Below, piece after piece: positions 1 through 11,600 of a DNA stretch of 64,000 nucleotides. A model generated the notes under the pieces. The model was not told the DNA's origin and ran no database searches. It was given only the letters and a program-made list of their open reading frames with translations. Positions within the stretch are counted from its first letter, which is position 1; the number at the start of each line of letters is the position of its first letter. Made by a program: the position numbers and the translations under genes. Source of the stretch: Monodelphis domestica (Eukaryota; Chordata; Mammalia; Didelphimorphia; Didelphidae); NCBI RefSeq assembly GCF_027887165.1, contig NC_077227.1:349849207-349913206 (forward strand). The letters are read 5' to 3'.

Positions 1-2267
1 TGAGATTTATGTGATTTACCTAGAGTTATACAGCTAATAAATGTCTTGGGCCAAATTTGAACTCAGAACTTCCTATCTCCAGGCCCTACTCTATCCACTG
101 TGTTCTATCCACTGTGCTCACCTAGCTACCTACTGACTAGGTAGGTTGGAGCCAGACTTTGTAAAGTATGGGTTTTTATTGAGAAGCAAATAGGGAACCA
201 CTGAAGATTCCTTTGGCAAAGAACTGGTGGGAAAAATTATCCCCATGTTACAAGTAAGGAATCTGAAGATCGTAGCATATTAGAGCTAGAAGGTCCCTTA
301 AAGATCTAGTCAAACCTCTTGATTTTTCAAATCCAAAAGCCTAGAGAAGTTAAGAGACTTACCCAAAGACACACAAGTGATATGTGCAAAATCTGTTTTC
401 AATTCCAGGTTGTCTGACTCCAGAGCCAGGTTTTCGAGTGGTTTACTAACTTGCCCATGTCACACAGCTAGTGTTAGAATCAGAATGAAAACCTAGGCTG
501 TCTTCATCCTAGTCTAATATTCTTTCCAGCACCCCAAGATTCCTCCCCATGACTAAAATCCAAGTCCTTCAGGAGTTTTCATAATAAGCCTTGAAATGGT
601 CTTTAACCTGGTTATTGTCAACTTGTTCTCTCCTTTTCCCACCGCTCTTCTTTGGTTTCCAGGGTGTATGGGGTGTTTTCAGGGAGGACTAGCCCCTCTG
701 ATGTGAAAGCTTACTGAGCCCTTCAGGGCTACTCATCTGTCTTTGGCGTCCACCTGACACCCAGTTCTCAACAGTGGCTCCAAGAAGCTGTAGCATGAAC
801 AGTAGCCATACCGGATTAAAATCATCTCAGCAGATGGCTTAAACCAGGTTGAGAGTAAGCCATAGACCTCAAACCTGTCAGTGAGTTAGGGGGATGTCTA
901 CCCCAAGCGTGGGAAGACTTCCCTTGGCAGAATGAGTGAATGAGAGCATTCTGTTCCAGTGGCCATGAAGGTGGATGGAGCAGGACCTATGGAACACTTA
1001 GAGCTTGGTCAGATGTCCAAGATACCAAGGTCTTCTGCTGCATCTTGGGCCATCAACAGTCCTGACACAAGACATCAATAGTCTTGCCACTGAACTTTGA
1101 TAACTATGGAAGAGAGAGTGAATCTGATGACTTTGTACAGCTCTGGACTTGATGGAATTAAACCCCATTCAAGTGAAGACATCACTCCATGATATCATTG
1201 ATTCTCTTCAAAAATGAAGAATGAACATGCACCCCAACAGCTTTGATTCTCTCTTGGCTGGAGTAATGAGGGAGAAGCAACGTTAGTTAGAGTGGACAGC
1301 AAACTGGCCTCAGAATTGGGAAGTCCTGGTTCCAAGTATTGCCTCCTAAATACACTGACTGTGTGACCCTGTGCAAATCACTTAATCTTTCAGTGACTCC
1401 AACAATTCTCTTAAGACCGTCAATTACTGGTTTGCAATGGTGTTGGCTACATTGATAGAAGGGGTTTTCCTCTCTGGGAAATTCCCTTTACTAATGAAAT
1501 CACACACAGGTCCAATACAATAATAACAACTTCTATTTCTTTAGTGTTTTGAGGTTTACAGAACAAAGGCACCTAAGTAACTCAGTGAAGAGAGAGCCAG
1601 GCCTAGAGACAGGTTCAAATCTGACCTCAGACACTTCCTAGCTGTGTGAGCCAGGGGAAGTCACTTAACCCCAATTGCCTAGCCCTTGCCTTTTCATCTT
1701 AGAGTTATTATTAAGATAGAAAATAAAGGTTAAATTATTAAGATAGAAAATTCAGAACATTTTCCTCATAATTATTCTTCAAAGAAAGAAATACAAATGT
1801 GATCAACATAATTTTAAGATGAAGAAATTTATTTTCAGAGAGATGAAGCTGCCCAGGGTCACACGGCTTGAGCTCAAGCTTCCTAGCTTCAAGTCTGATT
1901 GGTTGGTCTGTGTTCAGCTGCCCCAAGGGTAGCCAAACCTTACTGGTCTCCATAGGCAGGAGGAGCTCTTAAGGAGAAGTATCAGAGGTGGGATGGATTT
2001 TAGAACCTGGTCTGTCAGAGCTAGGAGGGATCTTCAAACAGAAGAAAGACTCTCTCTGCTGGAAGGTCATCTGGGCTACCCTGCTGATTTTATGGAGGAA
2101 GAAATGGGTCCAGAGAGGGGAAATAACTAATTTAATGTCACAGAGAGAAGTAGGAGTGGAGAAACAGAGGGGGAGGGAGGGAGGAGAAATCAGAGAGGGA
2201 GAAGGGAATGGAGAAAGAGAGCCAGACATAGAAATAGGGACACAGAGACAGAAACAGAGAGAGAGAA

Positions 2268-2333
<66 letters not shown>

Positions 2334-2499
2334 AGGGAGGGAGAGACAGAGGGAGGAAAAAGAGGAGATGGAAAGGGAGAGAAAGGCAGAGAGAACACAT
2401 AAATTTCTGACTTCTTATAGCTGTCTGTGCAGAGTAAGAGCCTTCCCCATAACTTTGCAAAGCTGGGGTCTCTTCCCTTCCCCTGTCCTGTCTTTTCAG
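1..2499 (+). other. SLC6A7: SLC6A7 intron (partial), upstream of first visible exon
   Basis: No coding exon was found here; in particular nothing resembling the transmembrane segment 1 motif NVWRFPY of SLC6 transporters, so the start codon and first exons lie left of the window. The stretch holds SINE-type repeats: reverse copies near 1-140, 270-440 and 1800-2160, forward copies near 1290-1410 and 1590-1720. A dinucleotide array follows at 2271-2330. The acceptor at 2499 has a good pyrimidine tract. Confidence 0.7.
2271..2330. repeat. (GA)n microsatellite
   Basis: About 30 uninterrupted GA units, flanked by further purine-rich sequence (2150-2390), about 170 bp before the first visible SLC6A7 exon. 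All reading frames across it are low-complexity and not genes. Confidence 0.95.
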
Positions 2500-2631
2500 G
2501 CGCCTTTCTTGTTCCCTACTTCATCATGCTGACCATCTGTGGCATCCCTCTCTTCTTCCTGGAACTCTCCCTTGGCCAATTCTCCAGCCTGGGCCCCCTT
2601 GCTGTCTGGAAGATCAGTCCTCTCTTCAAAG
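2500..2631 (+). CDS. SLC6A7: SLC6A7 exon: TM2
   Basis: The 132-bp exon follows tcttttcag and ends before gtaagg. It begins with two bases of a Gly codon and encodes [20 protein letters not shown] and then [20 protein letters not shown] (residues about 75-118). This is TM2 and the first intracellular loop. The ELSLGQF block is a hallmark of the SLC6 family. Confidence 0.96.
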
Positions 2632-5600
2632 GTAAGGGCCTTAATTACAATGCAGAGACTCCCTGAGTCTCTTCCACCCAGACCAATTTAGGACTGAAAG
2701 GGAGATAATGAGTGATGGCCTTGAGCTTTAGGCAATGACTCTTTGAAAAGTCTTTGCCATGGGGGCAGCTAGGTGGTTCATTGGATATAGAACTAGGCCT
2801 AGGAAAGGCCCTAGCTGTGTGACCCTGGGCAAGCCACATTAATCCCCATTGCCTAGCCCTTAACTCTTCTGCCTTTGAACCAATATGTTTTATTGATTCT
2901 AAGATGGAAGGTACGGGTTAAAAAAGAAAGAAAAAAGCTCTGCCATCCCATCATAGCTATTTTCCCCATTAGGAAAAGTCAAGATTCACAAAAGATTTCA
3001 AGATAGTAGCTTTAGAGCTAGAAGGGTGATCAGATCATGTAGTCCAACCAATTAGTCCATCTAGACCCTCTTATTTTTATAGAAAAGGAAACTGAGGCTG
3101 GAAGGCAGCTAGATGGCCTAGTCCATAGAAAGCTGAATCTGTATTCCAGAATAGCTGAATTGAAGTATGGCCTCAGACACTTAACAGCCAAGTGTCCCTG
3201 GACAATATATTGAACTTCTCCATGTCTCAGTCTCCTCATCTATAAAATGGAGATAATAATAGCATCTACCTCCCAGAATTATCGTAAGGTTAAATATGTT
3301 TGTAAAGTGCTTTGCAAACTTAAAGTGCTATCTATCTATATGCTAGCTATTTTTATTATCTTGTCTAGTTAGCAAGAGACAGATCCAAGATTTGAACCCA
3401 GGTCCTCAGAATTGAAGTTCAGTGCTCTTTCTATATCAAAATCCCATAACATGTTGATGTGGACCTTTGGGTGGTGGTGGCGTCTCTGAGTCATGGATCC
3501 CAGCTCAGATGGCCTGCCAAGAAAGAGGGAAAGCTGAGAAAGAAGGGCAGCTGTACCCACTGCTCCCCTCATGTGGACTCTGCAGGTGTTGGCGTGGCCA
3601 TGCTGATCATCGTCTCCCTGGTGGCTATCTACTACAATATGATCATCGCCTACGTCTTGTTTTACCTCTTCGCCTCCCTAACCAGCCACCTGCCCTGGCA
3701 GCACTGTGGTAACTGGTGGAACACAGACCTCTGCCTGGACCACCATGCAATGAGAGAAGCCAATGCCACAACAGCCATCAACCTCTCTAATACTGTCAGC
3801 CCCAGTGAGGAGTACTGGAGGTCAGGCCAGATGGCCAAAGGTTTGGGGAATGTGGGAGGAAGGAGTTCTTTGTGTTTGGCACCTGCTTACTCTGGTCCCT
3901 GGGGCATAGTCTTTGGTGTGCTAGGACCCTTTGGGGGGACTATAGCCTCACTCCATAGAACAATGAATTGGGATGCCTCAAGAATTTTGGACAAGTCCTA
4001 GATCCAGATCCTCCTAGAGATGGAAAGGGGCTTTAGGAACCCTATAGTCCAACCTCTTCATTCTGTAACATAGTGGTCCCGAAACTTTCCAAAGTGGTAG
4101 AACCCTTAAGGCAAAGTCCTCGAAAATAATTATTTTTAATGCTTATTTTCAACCATCAAGGCATATAGTTATCACAATGGATAGAGCACCAGACCTGGAA
4201 TTGGGAGGCCCTGCATTCAAATCTGGCCTTAGACACTTCCTAGCTGTGTGAGCCTGGGCAAGTCACTTAACCCCAATTGCTTAGCCCTTACCACTCTTCT
4301 GCCTTGGAACTAATATTTCATATTGATTCTAAAACAGAAGATAAAGAGAAGGAAGGAAGGAAGGAAGGAAGGAAGGAAGGAAGGAAGGAAGGAAGGAAGG
4401 AAGGAAGGAAGGAAGGAAGGAAGGAAGGAAGGAAGGAAGGAAGGAAGGAAGGAAGGAAGGAAGGAAGGAAGGAAGGAAGGAAAGATCCAAGACTCACAGA
4501 GAAAAATGACTTGTCCAAGATCACACAATGAATTATAATTAGGTCTCCTGACTTCTAGGCCAGTAACTGTCATTATACTGAATGTAATAATACTATTCCC
4601 TATTAATCTGATTTCACAGATGTAGGAAAGGGTTACCCAAGGATTTCTGCCCCTGTAGGTGGTAGACATAAATGCTGAAGAAAGACCTGTGTTTCTTGGG
4701 GCCTCAGACCTGGTGGGTTTGGAATTGGTACATCTGTCCTGTGATTATGGCCTTGGGGCACTCAAACCACTTTCTTTTGCCCTAGCCGGTATGTCCTCCA
4801 CATCCAAGGGAGTGCAGGCATCGGAGATCCAGGTGAAATCCAGTGGAAACTCTGTCTCTGCCTCTTACTCTCCTGGGTCATCGTCTTCCTCTGTATCCTC
4901 AAGGGAGTAAAATCCTCTGGCAAGGTGAGACTCTAGGAGGCTCATCCCTACTCAGGTCAGAGTTGGGGCTGGGAGACCTTGTGTTTCCTCAGTTCCTCCA
5001 GATGATCCTCTCCTTTAAGTAGTCAGAGATACCTGGGAAATAACTACCATCCTTAAGGCCTTGTGCTAAGCTACTTTGGAGGAGATATTGAAGCAAAAAA
5101 GATGATCTCTGATTTCAGGGATTTCAATAATATTTTTGTTGAGTCATTTTTCAGTCACATTGAACTCTTCATGACCTGATTTAAGGTTTTCTTGATAAAG
5201 ATATTGGAGTGTTTGCCATTCCCTTCTCCAGTTCATTTTACAGATGAGGAAACTGAGGCAAATAGGGTTAAATTACTTGCCCAGAATCACACAGGGAGTG
5301 TCTAAGACCAGATTTGAACCCAGAGAGATGTGTGTTTCTGACTCCAAGCTGGGCCTGGATCCACTGTACCACCTAACTGCCCCTTTCCCTCCTCTACAGG
5401 TGGTGTATTTTACAGCCACCTTCCCATACCTCATCCTCATCATGCTGCTAATTCGGGGACTGACACTTCAAGGTGCCTGGAAAGGGATCCAGTTCTATCT
5501 CACACCCCAGTTTGATCACCTTCTAACCTCCAAGGTAAGTGGATTTAAGTTGGAGGGGAGGGGAAGGGAGGGAAAGGAAGAACAAAATGGAGGCCATTTT

Positions 5601-8600
5601 CAGCCACTCTGGGTTTCCATGGGAGTCATAGAGCTGAGGAAGGGGCAGCCCAGTTTACTATGAGGTAGGGAGTTGGAGCAAAGATGGATGTAGGAAGGGC
5701 TCTGGGTGCTCCAATGTACTCACAACCCTGTGCAGAGACATATGTGCCCCAGTGGGCAAGAGCAAGGATATACTTGGGTTTCATGTTCCCTTTCTCATCT
5801 CATCATGTCCCAGAGACAGCTGGCCTGGAGCCCTGGGTAGGCAGTCTAAGGACAAGCTCCTAGGATGAATAAAGAAGGCTAGAGGGGGATGAGGAGTCAC
5901 CCTTTGGGGAAGGAGGAGGCCTGTCCAGGACAGTTGTCCCTGTCTCTTCCCTTTTCTCCATCCTCCTCCTTTCCCCTTTACCTCCACTTACCTTTCTTCT
6001 CCTTCTCCTCCTATCACCTTCCTGCTTCCCTGTCCCAGCCTCATTTTCTCCCTCTCTTTTCTCTCTCCCTCTCATCTCTAACTCTTCCCCTGCAGGTATG
6101 GATTGAGGCAGCCTTGCAGATCTTCTATTCCCTGGGGGTGGGCTTTGGGGGCCTCCTTACCTTTGCCTCTTACAACACCTTTCACCAAAATATCTACAGG
6201 TCAGTCCCTTGCAGCCTTCTCCCCCCAGAGGGTCATTTCCCTGGGGGAGGGGAGAGTCAGAGGGTGGGTGAACTGACTCCCATAGGGTCAGGGAAAATAG
6301 CCTAGACCTTGTGGTTTCTCATGGCAAGTGGTCCCTATCTCTCTTCCTTTCCCAGAGACACATTCATTGTCACCTTGGGCAATGCAATCACTAGCATTCT
6401 GGCTGGCTTCGCCATCTTCTCTGTGCTGGGCTACATGTCTCAGGAGCTGGGAGTTCCTGTGGACCAGGTGGCCAAAGCAGGTAGACAGATGGGATTCTTA
6501 AAGTGTGTTGGGCATTGAAGGAGCATGTGGTGTCAAATGTGTGCAGGTCTGGGACACTTGGGAGGGAGCGACATGATGCATGGACTGTTTGCTTGTTGTG
6601 TGGAGGGACTAGCTGTATATATGATCTGAGAATGGAGAATGGAGAGAGAATGGAAAAAAGGGAAACTGTTTGGGGCATGAGAATATTTGAAGACATTTCT
6701 GAGAAACGATATTGGGGGTCCCCTTTGGAAGTCTATGATGGAAGTGAAGACCTCGTTTGAGTCATAGTGCTTCTCTTTTGGACAGGTCACTTCCCCTCTA
6801 TGGGCCTCAGTTTCCCCATATGTAAAATTGGACTCAATTATCTCTAAAGCAAGGGGATCTGAGCATTGGAAATATAGTTTTGAGTGGTTGTCAACTGGAA
6901 TGAAATAGAAAATCTTTATTTCAACATATTTGGTTTCCCTTTTAATCTTATATATCTACTTTTTTGCATTTAAAAATATTATTCTGAGTGTGGAGCCAAG
7001 ATGGTAGCTTAGTAGCAGCAAAAGCTGGAACTGCTCTGAGAAGCCTCCCAAACAAACTCTTAAAAATATTATTCTGAAAAAGGCCATGGAACACTATAAT
7101 CAGGGGCCAGGAACCTTCAGAAACTTCAGAGGCGGAAAAAGAGACAATGGATGACAAGGAGACAATGCCAGTATCTGTCCCTCACTCCACTCCCAACCCC
7201 ACTGTCTATAACTCCAATTCTAGCAGTCATGGATGCAAGGTGTATTTTTAGGGTAAGGACCAGCTTGCCCAAGTTTCTCGACTAGTCACCATTCATTACT
7301 GGAAGTTTAAAACTTGGAGCAAAGGCTTCCATGGAAGCAAAGGAGTATGCAAATAGATAATGCTAGCTTACTTTGAATGTGGTTTGTCTTATTTATTATT
7401 ATTAGAATTTGTGCAGAATATTAATAAATAGCTCATAGGTTTTTGGTTTTTTTTAAACCCTTACGTTCCATTTGAAAATAAGTACTATAGGGGGCAGCTG
7501 AGTGGATTGAGAGCCAGGCCCAGAGATGGGAGGTCCTGGTTTCAAATCTAGCCTCAGACACTTCCTAGCTGTGTGACCCTGAAGTCACTTAACCCCCATT
7601 GCCTAGCCCTTAGCATTCTTCTGCCTTGAACATTGCATCTTTGGGATTCTGAGAAGGCGTTTCTTATTCAAGTCTTTCCAGCAGTGAGGGCCAGGGCAGC
7701 ACAGGGATGGATTCCCTTCAGTGTACAGAGCTATCTGCAAGTGAACCTTCCAGGATGGGTTCATGGGGCATGAATCTGTTCCCCAGAGCTAGCTTTCCAC
7801 ATTAAAGAATTATCACATGAGATAATAGATGTTTAACCCAAGTGGAATTGCTTGTCAGCTCCCCGAGTATGGAGGGAAGAGGGGAGGGAGACAACATGAA
7901 TCATGTAACCATAGAAAAAAATTAAAATTAAAATTTAATTTAATTTAAGATAAAAAAAAAAAAAGAATTATCACATGAGTTCTGGGAGCTGTGCAGGGAC
8001 ATTCTCACAGTCCCCTTTATAGATGTCCTAACTTTAGGCATTTTCATTGGCTATCTCATCGATCACCAACCCCTGTGCCTGGAATTCTATCCCTCTCCTC
8101 TTCTTGGCTTCCCTGGCTATCTTCAAGTCCCAGCTAAATTTCGCTCCCTACATTTCTCTCTCCAGTGCTTACCACAGTGTCTTGCACATAGCGAATGCTT
8201 AATGCTTACTGACTGACAGTTGGGAAAAGTGAGACGGAACAGAAAAATGAATGGGGATGTCTTCAATGAGAAGAATGGGCCTCTAGGATTTGGTTTTCCT
8301 ACCAATTCCCATCCAAAGCTTCATCCACGTTTGGGCCAATCCCAAGGAGAGAGAGCAGGCCAAGGGAAAAGAAGACTGGTTTTGAAATCATAGAACCTGG
8401 ATAGTAATTCCAGTGAAACCCTGGGGAAATGGCCTTCCTTCTTTGGATCACAGTTTCCAATTTTGGATTAAATGAGATGATTTTTACCACTCCTCTGCCC
8501 TCTGATTGCAGACTTCATTGTGCCCTTCTGTAAGGGCAGGGGAATAGGAGAAAGATTGGCATGCGGGAGGAAAGGACTGGATACCTTCTAGGTGGCAATG

Positions 8601-11600
8601 AAAGGCCTCTTCTGGATATCTGGGCTGCCATTGACCTTATACTGTATGTTTTTGCCTTCCAGGGCCTGGTCTGGCATTTGTGGTCTACCCCCAGGCCATG
8701 ACGATGCTCCCCCTGTCACCATTCTGGTCTTTTCTCTTCTTTTTCATGCTGCTGACCCTAGGCTTGGACAGTCAGGTAAGCATGTTCAGCAGGATAGTAG
8801 AGAATCCAGAGTTCTCCCAAGACCCCATTTTGCTAATAGACTATACTCTCCACTCCCTGTGTTCCTACAGTTTGCCTTCCTAGAAACCATTGTGACAGCT
8901 TTGACGGATGAGTTCCCTTACTATCTTCGGCCCAAAAAGGCCATTTTCTCCGGCACCATCTGTGTGGCCATGTTTCTGATGGGCCTCATCCTTACTACAG
9001 ATGTGAGCTTCTGGAATGAAATGGGTACTGGGAGGGACTGTTTCCCCTCACACATCTCCCACACACATACAAAAGCCTCCCCTACAACCCTGAGGAAACT
9101 CCTAGTGGTCAGCTGCTCTTGCTGGGGCCCAGAATAGTCTGACCCAAACAATTGGACAATGTCTCATTTCAATCATAAGCCTATTTTCCCTCTTTGGAAG
9201 GAGGGGGTCCCCTCTCCCCCCAACACACTCTCATGTCCCATATTGCTCCCTTCCCCTAGCTTGCCTGTTTCCTCCCTACATCCTCTAAGGAAGAGGGCTC
9301 CCCAGGAATGACAAGGCCTATGGCCCTTGATTTGTGTCCTAGGGAGGCATGTATTGGCTGGTTCTGCTAGATGACTACAGTGCTGGCTTTGGACTCATGG
9401 TAGTGGTGATTACAACCTGCCTCACCGTTACCCGTGTGTATGGTAAGAAAGGCCCAGGCCCCATTGAAGTGGAGGTTACACCAAGTCAGGAATGTCCATG
9501 GGATGTAAATACCCCGCCCCCAGAGGAAGAAGGCAGGTAACAGAACCACCTTGAGGTGTGACAGGGGATGTTTGGGGCCCTGATTCCAGAATTCCTACGT
9601 CTCCTTGTGCCCTTCTGTCAATTTCTGAAGAGGAATAGTTGGGGATGAATGGCAATGGCTAAGGAAAAGGAAGGATTACAGCATTGATGTGGATGTGATT
9701 TTGGTGTGTCTAGAGAGAAGATGGACCAGTTCAAGAATTAGAAGATACAGATTCCCCTTGGGAGAGGAGGGGGGAGGGTCAAAGAAAATTCAATTGACTT
9801 AAAAAGCTCAGCAACCAATTAGTTAGAATTCAGAACTGTGAGTGGGCCATCTGGGTACCAGATTTTCCTTCCTTCCTTCCTTCCTGATCCTTCCTTCTTT
9901 CCTTCCTTCCTTCCTTCTTACCTTCCTTATTCTTCCTTCTTTCCTTCCTTCCTTTTTCCTTTTTTCCTTCCCTCCTTCCTTTTTCCTTCCTTCCTTTCTT
10001 CTTTTCTTCCTTCTTTCCCTCCCTTCTCTTTCTCTCCTCTCTCTTTTCTCTCTGTCTCTGTCTGTCTGTCTCTCTCCCTCCCTTCCTCCCCTCATTTTTT
10101 TCCATCCCTTTACCTTCTGTCTTATTATCAATTCGAAAACAAAAGAGTAACAAGGCTTACCTAAGCAGGGTTCAGTGACTTGCAAAGGACCACACAGGAA
10201 AATTTGAACCCAGGACCTCCCAACTCCAAGTTTGGTGTTCTGTCCACTGGGCTACAGAACTACTTCCTTTCTGAGAAGTATAAGAGGTTCCTCTCTGAGA
10301 GTAAGGAGGACCTAGAGAGAGAGGGATTCAGGACTTAAAGGGATGTAACTATTCCCCACTTGTTCTGAGCCCAGGCATCTAGAGCCTGTGGCTTCTATGT
10401 TATTTGTTTAACACACCATCTTGGACCCCAACAGATGATTAAAAAAAGAAAAGAAAAGAGGACCTGCTTATAGACTAAAAGTAGTTTATAATCTACTTAG
10501 GAAGACAGAACACAGGCACACACATCAAAAACATCCCAAAGTATGTCACAAAGGAGAAATCTAAACAGAATTAATAAAAGCAAAAAATAAATACTGTTTT
10601 TCCAGCCCCCTAGATCTCTCTCTAACTTCTTCCCTCAACATAGCACAGAGCACTGCAGGAAAAAAAAAACAAAAAAACTTGCTGATAGAATTAAATTATG
10701 TAAGTGGTGTGAGCCAGATGGGTATAAAACTTAGGTGGTGTCAGCCCAGGGAAGGCCCTGGCTTAGCACTGGGGCAGGAGGAAGGCAATGGCACCAGGAA
10801 GTTCCATGAGGCTTCATTTTGGCAGCTGTAATTAGACAGTGTACTTAGATAGGGTGGGGAGAATCTGAGGGGGTTGTGAGCTGTCTAAGCTTCTCAGAAA
10901 GCAGACTCCTTCTCTCCCCCAGCTCTGCCCCTTTCCCACCAGTCTCAGTAGTTAAGGAGTTGTGTACCTTTATCCAATTAAGAGTCTTATGGCTTATTCC
11001 CCCACCCACAGGGAAACTCCACCTTCCTCCCTTTGCTAAGTTTCACTGGAATTCAATCACAGGGGCATGACATAGTGAAGCCAACTACTTAAGGCAAAAC
11101 CATATAGTTATTTACTCATAAGTAGAGACACAAAAGAAATAAAACCAACTATAAGAAAATAGTCTAGTAAGTAGTACTAGTACTAGTACTAGTTCTACTA
11201 GTACTAGTACTAGTAGAAACTAGTAAGTAGGCTGTGTTCCCTAGCTCCTCCCAGACCTTTTGGGGTCCATAAGCAAGTCAACTTTGTCACCTAAAGAGAA
11301 CATTTGGGCATTCAAATGTACACTTCCCTATTGTCCTCAGAGGGTAGCCTGGTGATGCAATGGATTGTGCCAAGCCTGCAGATAGGAAGACTCCTCTTCC
11401 TGAGTTCAAATCTGGCCTCAGACACTTACTAGCTGGGTGACCCTGGGCAAATCACTTAATCATGTTTTGCCTCAGTTTCCTCATCTGTAAAATGAGCTGG
11501 AGAAAGAAATGGCAAAACCTCTTTAGTATCTTTGTCAAGAAGACCCCAAATGGAGTCAGGGAAGACTCAGACAGAATTCAGATGACTCACCATCAATATT

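Noticed and set aside
640..700. Acceptor-like ttctttggtttccag before an open stretch
   Set aside because: The following sequence does not encode the SLC6 TM1 motif or any SLC6A7 peptide, and no donor fits.
1969..2460. Ser/Leu-rich and Arg/Glu-rich frames over the GA array
   Set aside because: Pure microsatellite translation; the same holds for frames at 4277-4669, 9823-10185, 21192-21809 and 31799-32099.
3459..4001. 180-codon open frame containing SLC6A7 TM3
   Set aside because: Only 3586-3820 is exon; the flanks are intron read-through on both sides of clear AG and GT sites.
4349..4483. Tandem array as CRISPR-like repeat
   Set aside because: No spacers; it is a simple tetranucleotide microsatellite in a mammalian intron.
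7490..7655. tRNA-like A and B box text in SINEs
   Set aside because: The tRNA-like head belongs to dispersed SINEs. No intact cloverleaf with its own termination was seen.
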